Positions 26,342 to 37,000 are shown, counted from the first letter of the stretch. The stretch is 64,000 nt of DNA from Chitinophaga nivalis (GCF_025989125.1 NZ_JAPDNR010000001.1:1966301-2030300), one strand, 5' to 3'. Notes: a model not told the origin generated them from the letters alone. Program-made: numbers and translations.

Positions 26342-27394
26342 ATGAGTAAACGTACTGAAAAAACAATCGTTGATATTGCAGCAGAACTGAACTTATCGGT
26401 ATCTACTGTTTCCCGCGCCCTGAATGATAATCCTAACATCAGCACCCGTACGAAAGACAAGGTGAAGAAGATGGCGCGGAAGCTGGGATACCGGCCCAAT
26501 GCCCTGGCTGCCGGTTTGCGTAATAACAAAAGCAAAACCATCGGCCTCATTGTACCGCGTATCTCCATGTTTTTTCCGGCGACTATCAGTACTATTATTC
26601 AGAACAAACTGCAGGAATATGGGTATAACCTGATCATCTGCCAATCCAATGATTCCTATGATCAGGAAGTAGCGCTGGTGAATACCCTGTACTCTGCACG
26701 GGTAGACGGACTGGTAGTTTCTACCACCCTCTATACCACGGACTTCTCCCATTTTGATGTATTTAAAGACAATAATATTCCGCTGGTGTTTTTTGACCGG
26801 GTACCCAAAGATTATAATGTAAAAGTGATCAAGGGAGATGATTACCAGGGTGGATATGTAGCAACCACCCACCTGATAGAAAAAGGCTGTAAGGATATTG
26901 TGCATATCTCCGGGCCACTTACCTGTAACCTTTACAGTGAGCGGGTAACGGGCTATAAAAATGCTTTACAGGAACATAAACTGCCGTTTAAGAAAACGCG
27001 CGTTTTTTATCAGGAACTGACCCGCGATAATGCCTGGCAAACCTGCGAAAAGATCTTTGCACAGCCACCGTATCCGGATGGCATTTTTGCATCCAATGAT
27101 ACCACGGCCATCACCATTATGCAGTATTGCCGTAAGATAAACCTGCGGGTACCGGAAGACCTGAAAATTGTAGGGTATTCCAATGACCCCCGCACGGAAA
27201 TTGTGACACCGCCGGTCACCAGCATCGATCAGTATCCTGCCATGATGGGGGAAAGAGTAGTGGCTGCACTGATGGAACTGATCCAGCAGAAACAATCCGG
27301 CACGCCGCGTTTTTCGCAGGAAATTATACCTATTCAACTGGTTACCCGGGAGTCTTCGGCAGGCCCGTCAAAGGGAACTACAAAAAAGAAATGA
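26342..27394 (+). CDS. LacI-family transcriptional regulator (uronate PUL), copy 2
   Basis: A 350-residue LacI/GalR regulator with the HTH at about residues 9-30 (IVDIAAELNLSVSTVSRALN), a hinge at NALAAGLRNNKSK and an effector-binding domain. It is a close paralogue of the protein at 12873-13898, and the recognition helix is nearly the same (SxxTVSRALN), so both could read the same TGCAAACGTTTGCA sites. The C-terminal tail is extended and basic (SKGTTKKK). It sits between kduD and the GH88 gene in the same direction, so it is probably co-transcribed with kduD and may be autoregulated. Confidence 0.92.
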   Translation: MSKRTEKTIVDIAAELNLSVSTVSRALNDNPNISTRTKDKVKKMARKLGYRPNALAAGLRNNKSKTIGLIVPRISMFFPATISTIIQNKLQEYGYNLIICQSNDSYDQEVALVNTLYSARVDGLVVSTTLYTTDFSHFDVFKDNNIPLVFFDRVPKDYNVKVIKGDDYQGGYVATTHLIEKGCKDIVHISGPLTCNLYSERVTGYKNALQEHKLPFKKTRVFYQELTRDNAWQTCEKIFAQPPYPDGIFASNDTTAITIMQYCRKINLRVPEDLKIVGYSNDPRTEIVTPPVTSIDQYPAMMGERVVAALMELIQQKQSGTPRFSQEIIPIQLVTRESSAGPSKGTTKKK

Positions 27395-27416
27395 TCATTT
27401 TTAACTCAATCCCGTT

Positions 27417-28613
27417 ATGAATAAGAACCTGTTTCTGACGATATTGTTAGCGCCAGCCATGATGCTGGCATCCTATGCCCAGTCGGGTAAAGCCAACAAA
27501 GCCCTGCTGGTAAAAGCAGATGAAACACTGCAGTTTGCAGCGAAGCAGTATAAACTGATGATGACGCATGTACCGGATAGTGTACTGCCGCGCACCACCA
27601 ATACCAAAGATGGCAGCCTGATGACCTCCGGTTCCGGCTGGTGGACTTCCGGTTTTTATCCCGGTACTACCTGGTACCTCTACGAGTATACGAAAGATCC
27701 AGCTTTCAAGGCAGAGGCACTCAAACGGATGGCGATTGTACAGAAAGAGCAATACAATACCCGCACGCATGACCTGGGCTTTATGATGTATTGTCCTTTT
27801 GGCAATGCCCTGCGTATCACAGGCGATACTGCCTGGAAAACAATACTGCTTACCAGTGCGCGGTCTTTGGTGACCCGCTTTAATCCAACAGTAGGTTGTA
27901 TTAAATCCTGGGATCATGGTACCTGGAAATTTCCGGTGATTATCGATAACATGATGAACCTGGAATTATTGAACTGGGCTACCCGGGTGAGTGGTGATCC
28001 GCAGTTTGAAAAAATTGCCAGGATACACGCCAACACTACCATCAAAAATCATTTCCGTGCGGATTACAGTTCTTATCACGTGATTGATTATGATCCGGCA
28101 ACCGGCGCGGTATACCAGAAGAAAACGCACCAGGGAGCAGCGGATAGTTCTGCCTGGGCACGCGGACAGGCATGGGGATTATATGGTTACACCCTCATGT
28201 TCCGCGATACCAAAGACAAAGCCTACCTGGAACAGGCCCGTCATATTGCAGATTATATCCTGAATAGCCCGCGTATGCCGGCAGATCTGGTACCCTACTG
28301 GGACTACCACGCCAAAGAGGTGCCGAATGCTTTACGCGATGTATCCGCAGCAGCGGTTACGGCTTCAGCACTGCTGGAGTTGAGCAGGTATACAGATAAA
28401 ACAACCGGTAAACGTTACTGGCAGGCGGCAGAAAAAATGCTGACCAGCCTGTGCAGTCCGGCTTACCTGGCTAAAGCAGGTGAAAACAATGATTTTATAC
28501 TGATGCACAGTGTAGGCTCCCTGCCACACAATTCAGAAGTAGATGTGCCGCTGACCTACGCAGACTATTATTTTGTAGAAGCATTACTGCGGTACAAACA
28601 GTGGGCTAAATAA
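27417..28613 (+). CDS. GH88 unsaturated glucuronyl hydrolase
   Basis: A 398-residue exported enzyme; signal peptide 1-21 (cleavage near SYAQ). The GH88 alpha6/alpha6-barrel motifs are clear: SGSGWWTSGFYPGTTWYLYE near 62, VIIDNMMNLELL near 178 with the catalytic aspartate, and AWARGQAWGLYGY near 245. The family hydrates the enol-ether of 4,5-unsaturated glucuronyl groups so that the ring opens and 5-keto-4-deoxyuronate is released, the KduI substrate. Its presence beside GH105 indicates that lyase products are fully broken down. It is the last gene of the uronate region, followed by a strong terminator. Confidence 0.95.
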   Translation: MNKNLFLTILLAPAMMLASYAQSGKANKALLVKADETLQFAAKQYKLMMTHVPDSVLPRTTNTKDGSLMTSGSGWWTSGFYPGTTWYLYEYTKDPAFKAEALKRMAIVQKEQYNTRTHDLGFMMYCPFGNALRITGDTAWKTILLTSARSLVTRFNPTVGCIKSWDHGTWKFPVIIDNMMNLELLNWATRVSGDPQFEKIARIHANTTIKNHFRADYSSYHVIDYDPATGAVYQKKTHQGAADSSAWARGQAWGLYGYTLMFRDTKDKAYLEQARHIADYILNSPRMPADLVPYWDYHAKEVPNALRDVSAAAVTASALLELSRYTDKTTGKRYWQAAEKMLTSLCSPAYLAKAGENNDFILMHSVGSLPHNSEVDVPLTYADYYFVEALLRYKQWAK

Positions 28614-28634
28614 ATTTCGTTTTTATACAGTTGG

Positions 28635-28666
28635 AAGCAGCAGGCCGGATAGCCTGCTGCTTTTTT
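28635..28666 (+). terminator. Intrinsic terminator after the GH88 gene
   Basis: AAGCAGCAGGC (28635-28645) pairs with 28652-28662 around a 6-base loop, followed by a T-run. It ends the uronate locus and overlaps the last bases of the convergent GNAT gene. Confidence 0.9.
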
Positions 28667-29186
28667 ATTGTGGAGGAAACAGCGGTAGTGATTCCGTACC
28701 ATCCGGCGATAACCATTTCTCATATACCAGCCGTACCGGCGTATAGGCCTTGCTGGCCAGGAATGCCTGCATCCTGTGGTTATTGGCAAGCGTGTACCGG
28801 ACGATGCGCCGGATGCCTTTTTTGATATAGCTGTTTTCCAGCGCTTCGTTTAATTGCTGATAAATACCCTGGCGGCGATAGGCGGGCACTACATACCCGT
28901 CAGATACATACAGGGTATTACCGGTGTATGCTTCAATGCGGCTTTCATCTGGTTCTTCCGTATAGGCAAATATGAAACCGGCAGGAATATCGCCATCGTA
29001 GGCCATCAGACAGGCGCCATCACAGGTTTCCTGCATTTCCATTACATGTGCCATATAATCGGTGGCAATATCTTTCCAGTTGGCCGTATTGGGGAAGAAT
29101 TCCTGTTCTGAAACATGGAGGGCTTCCAGTAATGTCAGCATAACTGTGTAGTGTTCGCGAATACGTATAGGCGTTATCGTTATCAT
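28665..29186 (-). CDS. GNAT-family N-acetyltransferase
   Basis: A 173-residue acetyl-CoA-dependent acyltransferase. The acetyl-CoA-binding motif A is seen as VSDGYVVPAYRRQGIYQQL (Q/RxxGxY form) at about residues 93-111, followed by the beta-strand and helix with ARG/NHRMQAFLASKAYTPV typical of motif B. The target is unknown. Only one base separates it from the end of the Pls/PosA-like synthetase gene upstream on the same strand, so the pair is an operon. It may acetylate, and so modify or detoxify, an amine in the synthetase product; that is inference. Confidence 0.85.
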   Translation of the reverse strand: MITITPIRIREHYTVMLTLLEALHVSEQEFFPNTANWKDIATDYMAHVMEMQETCDGACLMAYDGDIPAGFIFAYTEEPDESRIEAYTGNTLYVSDGYVVPAYRRQGIYQQLNEALENSYIKKGIRRIVRYTLANNHRMQAFLASKAYTPVRLVYEKWLSPDGTESLPLFPPQ

Positions 29187-29187
29187 G

Positions 29188-32100
29188 CTATGCAGGTTTA
29201 ACCGGACTGCCTGTCCAGTCAGTGCCGGATTGTAATTTTTCTCCTTTCATCACCAACGACAGGGGGGCGAGATTGACATCATCTCCTACCTCGCTGTCGT
29301 ACAGAATAATGGAACGGGCGCCGATGCTGGTGCGCGCGCCTATCTTAATCGGTCCTACTTTCATGACGCGGTCTTCAAACAAGTGTGTCTGTGGGCCGCT
29401 GTCTTCGTTCAATGCCGTATCTGATCCTATTTCCACCATATCAAATTCGGTAATGTCGGTAGTGTTCATCCATACCCGGTGACCGGTACGTACACCCAGC
29501 AGGCGCAGTAGCACCGGTAGCCACGGGGTACCTTTCAGGTACTCCAGCAGAAACGGTACAGAAAGTGCTTCATAAGTAGAGGTAACAGCTTCACTGCGCC
29601 ATACCTTGGAAGTCCACATAGGACTTTGTAAGGCGCGATAGCGGCCTGTCAGCAACCATTTCAGCAGTACGGTAAACAGAAAGGCCGGCACCCCCAGGAA
29701 GAAGAGGTAATAAAACGGTACCTGCAGTAATACCATCCACCATGGCTTATCTGTTACCAGGTCATGTGCGTAGGCAATGAAAAGAATACTGCAACAGATC
29801 ACGATGGTTTCCGGAATCAGAATACGTATAAACTCCACCACAGACCGCGCCATTTTACGTTGCGGAGAGGGATGGGTGGTATATTCCGGCGGAAAGAAAT
29901 GGCTTTCCTGCCTGCGTGGTAAGGCAATGGCCGGAGAGCCAAACCAGTCGCGTGCATCACTGGCAGCCAGCTGTTCTTTGGAAGGCGGTGTGGATAAAAC
30001 CCCGATCAGCATATTCTCCGGAAGTTCGTATCCCTGTGGTATCAGGGCACTGTTACCCACAAAGCTGTTATGGTGAATGATGGTTTTTTCCAGGGTAAGC
30101 TGTTGCGCGCGGATGTCGGATTCACCCAGGGTAACAGCATCTGCCACGAAAGCGCCATCACCGATTTCCAGTAGTGGATGGGTGACGCTGCTGGCAGTGG
30201 ATACTTCTGTATTCCGGCCTATACGGGCGCCCAGGGAGCGGAATAAGCTACTGATATATACCGTTGCAAAAATGGGATGTATCACAATCAGCGTGAGCGA
30301 CATCAGTTGGTCTGCAAACCATTTGCGGGCATAGAAAGCGCTGTATACCGGATAGGTACCGGGTTTAATACCCCATTGCAGTAAGCGGGTCAGTACGACG
30401 GTCTGCAGGGTAAACAGCAGGATGTAGGTTAATGCCAGTGCCGGTGTGATCACCATGTAGCTGAAATTATAATCCGGCGCTGCATTGTCCATTTTATTCA
30501 GAATAATGATGGTGGGCAGCAAAGGCAATAAGATGGTGAAAGGAAATACCAGCAGGAACAGGGAAAAGATAACACTGTATTTTCTGCGGGTAGCGGCAGA
30601 AACAGGGAGTGGGTGTGGTATGTCGTTGATATCCTTTTTTACTTTTAATACTGCCGGACTACCCTGCCATACTTCTCCTGGTGCAATGGTACTTTGGGGT
30701 GGCAGATAACTGAGGTCCTGCAATTCGCTCCAGGGCTCCATGATCGTGTCGCCACCCAGTATGGCACTGCTGCCGATATAGGCATGATCGCCCAGATGAA
30801 CGGTACGTAGTTTCAACAGGCCATCTTCCACAAATGCGTTGTTGATCACCGTCTGGGAGCTGATGCTTACATCGCTGCCAATGGTTACCAGGTCTTCCGC
30901 ACCAATAGTGACGGCGCCCAGTTGTGCATCCGGTGCAATTTTCACACCCAGCAGCCGCAGGTAAGCCGGATAAAGTGGAGTACCATTCAGGAACTGGGAG
31001 GGCATCAGCCGTTGTATGGTTTTTACGAGCCACCAACGAAAATAATAAGTGCCCCACATGGGATAATCACCAGCTTTCATTTTACCGATGACTAACCATT
31101 TACTGCTGATGATCAGGAGGGAGAATAAGAGCGGCAGCAGACAAAACATGCCCAGTGCGGTGAGTATCGCGTATGGCAGATGGCTGGTAGCCTGTTCCAC
31201 ATAATAGTAGCCAAGGTAAGGCAGATAAATCTGCATGGCAAACAATCCGAAAATAACCAGCAGACAAATTGTTTGTGCGGTCCAGCAGGCCAGGTGACGC
31301 CACCAGGGCGTCGGATGGAAGGTACGTTGTTTTTTCTCCGTTGGTTGCGGGGCCGCAGCCCATACCTGCACCAACTCCTGTAAAGGGCGGTGTATATAAA
31401 TATCTTTGAGAGATGCCTGTGGTACGTTGGCGTCACGGCGTAGCCGCGATACAAAAGCAGCTGCGAGCAGGGAGTGTCCGCCCAGGTCCGTGAAGAAATC
31501 CTGTTCCAGGCTGATGTTACGATCAGGAAACACTTTACTCAAGGTGGCCATGAACCTGTCTTGCAGGGGCGCGTGGGCGTCGATGGTTTCCTGAGGTACT
31601 ACCTGGGTGAAGGCCGGTGGTACCGGCAATGCCTTGCGGTTGATTTTACCGCTGGGCAGGCGGGGCATATCCGGCAGTACCATGAGTATACCGGGCACCA
31701 TGTAGGGTGGCAACACTTTTGCCAGCCGGCCACGTATGATGGTTTCGTCAAAAGGGAGGGTATCTGTTTTGACGATATACCCCACCAGCTGATCCTGTTC
31801 GTTGCCATCTTTCTTCACCGCTACTGCTGCAGCAACTACACCTTCTATTGTATGAAGCTGGTTTTCTATTTCACCGAGTTCAATGCGGTAGCCGCGTAAT
31901 TTTATCTGATCGTCGAGACGGCCCTGGAAGTCGATGCTGCCATCAGGCAGAACAATCGCTGCGTCGCCGGTACGATAAAGCCGGTCGCCCGGTAAAGCTG
32001 CCAGAGAGGCGGGTTTGTCTACAAATTTTTCGTGGGTGAGCTCCGGCCGGTCGATATAACCTGCGCCTACACCCGGACCGGTAATGATCAGCTCTCCGCG

Positions 32101-33120
32101 TTCCCCGACAGGGAGCAGGTCGAGTTGTTCGTCTACCACGGCCATATTATAATTAGGCAGTGGTTGGCCGATGGTGATGTTATCGCCGGGGCGAAGGGTG
32201 GCGAAGGTAGCGCTGACCGTTGTTTCCGTTGGGCCGTAACTGTTATAGAACAGGCGGGGTGGTGTACCCCACCTGGCCAGTACCTGCGGGGTACAGGCTT
32301 CGCCGCCGGCGTTGATGAGCCGGAGGGAAGGAATGTTGTCGTCCATCACCGCCAGCAGGCTGGGCACCGCATGCAGTACCGTGATGTGTTGCAGGCGTAA
32401 TACATCGCCCAGTTCATCAATGGCTTTGGCCGTAGTGGCATCGGCCACCCAGAGGGTAGCTCCGGCAAAGTAACTGATCCAGGTTTCTTCGCACCACATA
32501 TCAAATGATACGGAGAAGCCCTGGTATACTTTATCGGAGGCTTGTATGTTCAGCACTGTTTGTTCTGCCCTTACGAGGTGGCAGATCTGCCGGTGGCTGA
32601 TGGGAATACCTTTGGGTTTTCCGGTACTACCGGAAGTATACAATACATATGCTATGTTATCGGGTTGAGGTCTGGCAGACAACACAAAGGTGGTGTCGTG
32701 CGCCGGAAGTGGCGGTACTGTCAGCAGGGTTGCGTGGAGTTGCAGGGGCTGTTCACTGAAACAGGCGGCAGCTTTTACCTCTGATAATACGCCTTCTACC
32801 CGTTCTGCGGGCATTTCGCGGTCCAGTGGCACATAGGCGGCGCCGGCCTTGATAATACCCAGTATGGCCACATGGAGTTCCGGCCCCCGGGGCCACCATA
32901 TACCTACTACGCTGCCCGGGCCTACACCCTGCGACTGCAGGAGAGCGGCTACCGCATCACTCCAGTGATCCAGCTGTTGATAGGTAAATGTTTGTTGTTG
33001 AAAGATGAGGGCGGGTTGATGACCGTGATGTCTGACCGTCTCCGCAAAAATGTCGGCCAATGTCTCATCATGCAGCAACTCCGGTTGTCGGGGTCCTTTA
33101 ACTATACTGTACTCGTTCAT
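29188..33120 (-). CDS. Pls/PosA-type single-module nonribosomal peptide synthetase with membrane LbH domains
   Basis: A 1310-residue membrane enzyme, start taken at 33120 (an in-frame ATG at 33165 adds 15 residues unlike the family). Order: adenylation domain at about 20-500 (A3 YTSGSTGKPKG at 161-171, YGPTETT at 295-301, YRTGD at 382-386, PSGKINRK at 489-496); carrier domain with phosphopantetheine Ser550 in LGGHSLL; then three blocks, each of two or so membrane helices followed by left-handed beta-helix hexapeptide repeats (about 730-850, 1000-1080, 1230-1310). There is no condensation or thioesterase domain. This is the layout of Pls, which polymerises lysine into epsilon-poly-lysine, and of PosA. 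By hand alignment to GrsA the pocket begins D-M-E, with an acidic residue suited to a basic amino acid. Product unproven. Confidence 0.88.
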   Translation of the reverse strand: MNEYSIVKGPRQPELLHDETLADIFAETVRHHGHQPALIFQQQTFTYQQLDHWSDAVAALLQSQGVGPGSVVGIWWPRGPELHVAILGIIKAGAAYVPLDREMPAERVEGVLSEVKAAACFSEQPLQLHATLLTVPPLPAHDTTFVLSARPQPDNIAYVLYTSGSTGKPKGIPISHRQICHLVRAEQTVLNIQASDKVYQGFSVSFDMWCEETWISYFAGATLWVADATTAKAIDELGDVLRLQHITVLHAVPSLLAVMDDNIPSLRLINAGGEACTPQVLARWGTPPRLFYNSYGPTETTVSATFATLRPGDNITIGQPLPNYNMAVVDEQLDLLPVGERGELIITGPGVGAGYIDRPELTHEKFVDKPASLAALPGDRLYRTGDAAIVLPDGSIDFQGRLDDQIKLRGYRIELGEIENQLHTIEGVVAAAVAVKKDGNEQDQLVGYIVKTDTLPFDETIIRGRLAKVLPPYMVPGILMVLPDMPRLPSGKINRKALPVPPAFTQVVPQETIDAHAPLQDRFMATLSKVFPDRNISLEQDFFTDLGGHSLLAAAFVSRLRRDANVPQASLKDIYIHRPLQELVQVWAAAPQPTEKKQRTFHPTPWWRHLACWTAQTICLLVIFGLFAMQIYLPYLGYYYVEQATSHLPYAILTALGMFCLLPLLFSLLIISSKWLVIGKMKAGDYPMWGTYYFRWWLVKTIQRLMPSQFLNGTPLYPAYLRLLGVKIAPDAQLGAVTIGAEDLVTIGSDVSISSQTVINNAFVEDGLLKLRTVHLGDHAYIGSSAILGGDTIMEPWSELQDLSYLPPQSTIAPGEVWQGSPAVLKVKKDINDIPHPLPVSAATRRKYSVIFSLFLLVFPFTILLPLLPTIIILNKMDNAAPDYNFSYMVITPALALTYILLFTLQTVVLTRLLQWGIKPGTYPVYSAFYARKWFADQLMSLTLIVIHPIFATVYISSLFRSLGARIGRNTEVSTASSVTHPLLEIGDGAFVADAVTLGESDIRAQQLTLEKTIIHHNSFVGNSALIPQGYELPENMLIGVLSTPPSKEQLAASDARDWFGSPAIALPRRQESHFFPPEYTTHPSPQRKMARSVVEFIRILIPETIVICCSILFIAYAHDLVTDKPWWMVLLQVPFYYLFFLGVPAFLFTVLLKWLLTGRYRALQSPMWTSKVWRSEAVTSTYEALSVPFLLEYLKGTPWLPVLLRLLGVRTGHRVWMNTTDITEFDMVEIGSDTALNEDSGPQTHLFEDRVMKVGPIKIGARTSIGARSIILYDSEVGDDVNLAPLSLVMKGEKLQSGTDWTGSPVKPA

Positions 33121-33320
33121 AAATTTGCAGTCCGCAGTTGTTGGTAACAAAGTTACAGTGAACATTTATAGCCGGGCCTTAATATCCCCTTAAAAAATGG
33201 CTAATGAACCGTTAAAACCAATCTCTTAAAGACTTGTTAAATCAACTGTTACAGCGGTATGCAGGCTTCCTTACGGTGAAGTATAAACGATAGGGGAAAG
33301 AGCAGCGTGGGGAAGGGCTA

Positions 33321-33359
33321 GCATACCTGTTTGTCCAGTCATATGAACAACAGGTATGC
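33321..33359. repeat. Hairpin between synthetase and SRPBCC genes
   Basis: GCATACCTGTT (33321-33331) pairs perfectly with 33349-33359. No T-run follows on either strand. It lies just after the SRPBCC stop and upstream of the synthetase, so it could be the SRPBCC terminator or an operator for the synthetase. Confidence 0.5.
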
Positions 33360-33371
33360 CCGGAAATTGTT

Positions 33372-33782
33372 TTACAACAGTTGATCTATCTGATCCAGTA
33401 CCTGGCGCCAGTATGCCTGCATGGTTACTCTTGCCGTGGCATCTTTAAGCCATTCGTGATGAAAACTGATGGTAGCTTTTTCTTTTGCCGGAATAACCCT
33501 GATCTGCAGGGTGGAGGTATTTTCCTCTGCGGGGTTATGCCACTTTATCCTGATAACTTTAGGGATGGTGCAGCTGGATACGGTGATGGTGATGCCGGCG
33601 GCAGTAGTGTAGGTATCGCCTTTCTGGAAAGCAAGGTTTGCCTTGTTATCCAGCCAATACCCGAGTACAGGTTGGCTGAAAAGCAGTTCCCAGGCCTGAT
33701 CAGGAGATAAAGGGAAAGTCCGGCGAACACCAATTTCCCAACCTTGTGTTGCCGTATGGCCTGTTTGTTTTTCCAAAGTCAC
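33372..33782 (-). CDS. SRPBCC/AHSA1-like small protein
   Basis: A 136-residue protein with the START-like fold pattern of activator-of-Hsp90-ATPase-1 and polyketide cyclase relatives: an N-terminal strand VRRTFPLSPDQAWELLFSQPVLGYWL, strands VIRIKW and STLQIRVI, ATISFHHEWL, and a long C-terminal helix RQVLDQIDQLL. Such proteins bind hydrophobic ligands or act as stress accessory factors; no ligand can be named. It is on the same strand as the synthetase but 250 bases upstream with a hairpin between, so it is likely a separate unit. An unusually A/T-rich 230-base gap separates it from the divergent susC. Confidence 0.75.
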   Translation of the reverse strand: MTLEKQTGHTATQGWEIGVRRTFPLSPDQAWELLFSQPVLGYWLDNKANLAFQKGDTYTTAAGITITVSSCTIPKVIRIKWHNPAEENTSTLQIRVIPAKEKATISFHHEWLKDATARVTMQAYWRQVLDQIDQLL

Positions 33783-34013
33783 TTTTTTTTATCTAAGATA
33801 AAAAAAAATCGACGACTGTAAAATATGTAACCCGTTGATAATAAATCCTTTTATTTAAATATTTATTTGGCTATCTATTTAAAAACAAAAACATATCTGT
33901 AATATCTGTAAAATGGAAAATATTTTTTTTATATTTAGTCACCTATAAAAAAATAATGACCGGATAGCCGACTGTTTTTTTATATTATATAAACAACCAA
34001 AATCTGAATTCAA

Positions 34014-37000
34014 ATGAGGAAACTACTACTCGTGGTAGCCAGCATGCTATTATTGGCATCTTCACTGCTGGCACAAAACCAGCACACTATTAAAGGAAAA
34101 GTCACGGATGAAGCCGGGAATGCATTACCAGGCGTGTCTGTTAGTTTACCCGGTGGAAAAACGGGTACCGTTACCAATACTAAAGGTGAGTTTTCTTTAT
34201 CCGTACCTAATGATATTAAAACATTAAAAATCTCTTTTGTGGGTTATGAAGCCCAGTCATTACCGGTAAAAGGTAATGATATGGGAAGTATTAAACTGAC
34301 CGCTGATACCAAAGCCATATCAGAGGTAGTAGTAGTAGGTTATGGTACCCAGCGTAAAAAAGATGTAACGGCCAACATTGCTTCTGTAAAAGGAACGGCT
34401 GTTGCACAGTTGCCCGTTCCCAGCTTTGATGCGGGTTTGGGCGGAAGAGCAGCTGGTGTGCAGATCACAGTGCCAAACGGGGTTGTCAACAATCCGCCGG
34501 TATTCCGGGTACGGGGTAGTAACTCCATATCTATGAGCGCCTATCCGTTGATTGTAATTGATGGAGTACCAACTTTTTCCGGTGATGCCGGTTCTTCCAA
34601 TGCGCCGTTTAACCCGCTGGCCAGTCTCAATCCTGCAGATATTGAATCCATTGATGTATTGAAAGATGCTTCTGCTACTGCGATCTATGGTAGCCGTGCT
34701 GCCAATGGTGTGGTATTGGTGACTACCAAAAAAGGAAAGGCCGGTCGCCTGAAAGTATCTTATGATGGATGGGTGGGTCTGACCAGTCCTACACGTTTAC
34801 CGAAAATGCTGAACGCGCGTGAGTATATAGCGCTTAAAAATGAAGCACTGGTGAATGCCAAAAGAAAACCGGTGTATGAATTAAATACAGATGCGAAAGG
34901 AGATACCATTGATACCGATTGGTTTGATGTGGTATATCGTAAACGGGCGGTATCGCAGAGTCATAGCGTGAATGTTTCCGGTGGTACGGAAAATACCAGC
35001 TATTATTTATCTGCCGGATATACCAGACAGGAAGGGATTCTGAAAAGAAATGATTTCAGCCGTAAAAACCTGTTGTTTAATCTTGATCAGAAATTGGGAA
35101 AGATCGTGAGTATAGGCGCCAAGCTGGCTTATTCCAATGAATTAAGCCGGATCTCCAGTTCTTCCGGATCCCTGGAAGGAGAGGCCTTTAACTCCGGCGG
35201 GCTGGCCCGTCTGGCCTTTGTGACTTCTCCTATTGTAGCACCCTTTAATAATGATGGTTCTTATAATATAGGTAGTACTTACATTGCCGGTGGTAAAAAT
35301 GGGGTACGTACCGGTTTATACAATCCGCAGGTATTGCTGGATCTGGACCATTCCAATACAGAAGGTAATCACGCACAGGGAAATATATACCTGCAGGTAA
35401 GGCCCTGGGAATGGCTCACCTTACGTACGCAGTATGGTATCGATTACCTGACACTGAATAACGATGTATATGCCAACAACCTTCACGGTGACGCACAAAC
35501 GTCGAATGGAGAATCTACCGAAACTTTCCTGCAATATAAAAGATGGGTGTGGACGAATACCGCACAGCTGGAACATGCCTTTGGCAAACACCGCGTGACG
35601 TTGTTGCTGGGTAATGAGCAGCAACGGGATACCCGCCACAGATATGGTATTGACCGGCAAGGTCAGTCCGACAACTATTTTAATAATGGTGCCGGTGGCT
35701 GGCAACGGGATGTGTCCAGTGGTATGCTGCGTTCCGAAAACTATTTGTTGTCTGCTTTTGCCCGTGCCAACTATAGTTACCAGGATAAATATTACCTGAA
35801 TGCCAACGTCAGACAAGATCAGTATTCTGCATTTGGTCCTGATAAAAAGAAAGGTATTTTCTACAGCTTTGCTGCAGGATGGGAAATCGCACGGGAAAAC
35901 TTCTGGGCGGATGGTGCGCTGGGCCGCATTTTCAGCAGCTTTAAGCTGAGAGGTAGTTATGGTCAGGTGGGTAACGCCGCTGGCCTGGGTGATTTCGATG
36001 CCTTGTCATTGTATTATCCGACGATGTACGGAGAAAATACTTCTGCCCTTTACTATGGTCAGGCAGGTAATCCGTTGTTGAACTGGGAAACCAGTAAGAA
36101 AACAGATATCGGTTTTTCTTACGGATTATTGAACAACAGAATTACGGGTGAATTATCTTATTACTATAATAATATTGATGGTTTGATTTTGTATGTAAAA
36201 CAAGCGCCATCAGCAGGTTTACCCACTACCATTCCTACCAACATCGGTAGAATGTATAACAGAGGGGTGGAATTTGCAGTAAATGCAGTTGCCATCGATA
36301 AAAAAGATTTTAGCTGGAATACCTCTTTCAATATTGCTTTCAACAAGAATGAAGTAACCAACCTCGGTGCAGATAATCTGATTCCGTTTTCCACAGGTAC
36401 CCTGGAACAAACCAGTGTAAACCAGGTAGGGTATCCTGCCAGTATGATTATGGCTGTGCGTACCAATGGCGTAGATCCTGCAACAGGCCGCCGGATCTTT
36501 GTGAATAAAGCCGGAGAAAATGTATACTACGATCCTGTGAATGGCAGCTATACCTATGCAGATGGCAAACCAGCTCCTGCAGTGGGTGTAAAGGATGCCG
36601 TTGCCTATAAAAACACCAACCCGAAAGTATTGGGTGGTTTTGAAAACACTTTCCGTTACAAGGCATTTGAACTGAATGTACTGCTCACCTATCAGACTGG
36701 TTTTTATGTGTACTATGGTAGTAATGCCGGCTTGCTGGATCAGCGTTTCTGGAATAACAGCAAAGAGGTGTTGAACAGATGGCAGAAACAGGGAGATGTA
36801 ACAGATATTCCTAAAGTTGTTTTTGGTGATAACGTATCCAATGGTTCTACCATGGCGCTTTCTTCCAATGTATTCAAAGGCGATTTTCTGAAACTGCGCA
36901 GCGTGGGATTAACTTATACCGTTCCTTCCAAAGTGGCTGCTGCTGCACATCTGGCGGGGGCCCGCGTGTATGTAAGAGGACAGAACCTGGCTGTATGGAC

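Noticed and set aside
5012..28613. Alginate-specific locus
   Set aside because: Alginate loci carry PL6/PL7/PL17 lyases and a DEH reductase; KduI, KduD, GH88 and GH105 point to unsaturated glucuronate or galacturonate instead.
29188..33120. Siderophore-type multimodular NRPS
   Set aside because: There is only one adenylation-carrier module, no condensation or thioesterase domain, and the rest is membrane plus hexapeptide repeats.
33783..34013. Promoter call in the AT-rich region before the orphan susC
   Set aside because: Several TTTG and TATTT stretches exist but none has a matching TAnnTTTG at proper spacing, so no promoter is assigned.
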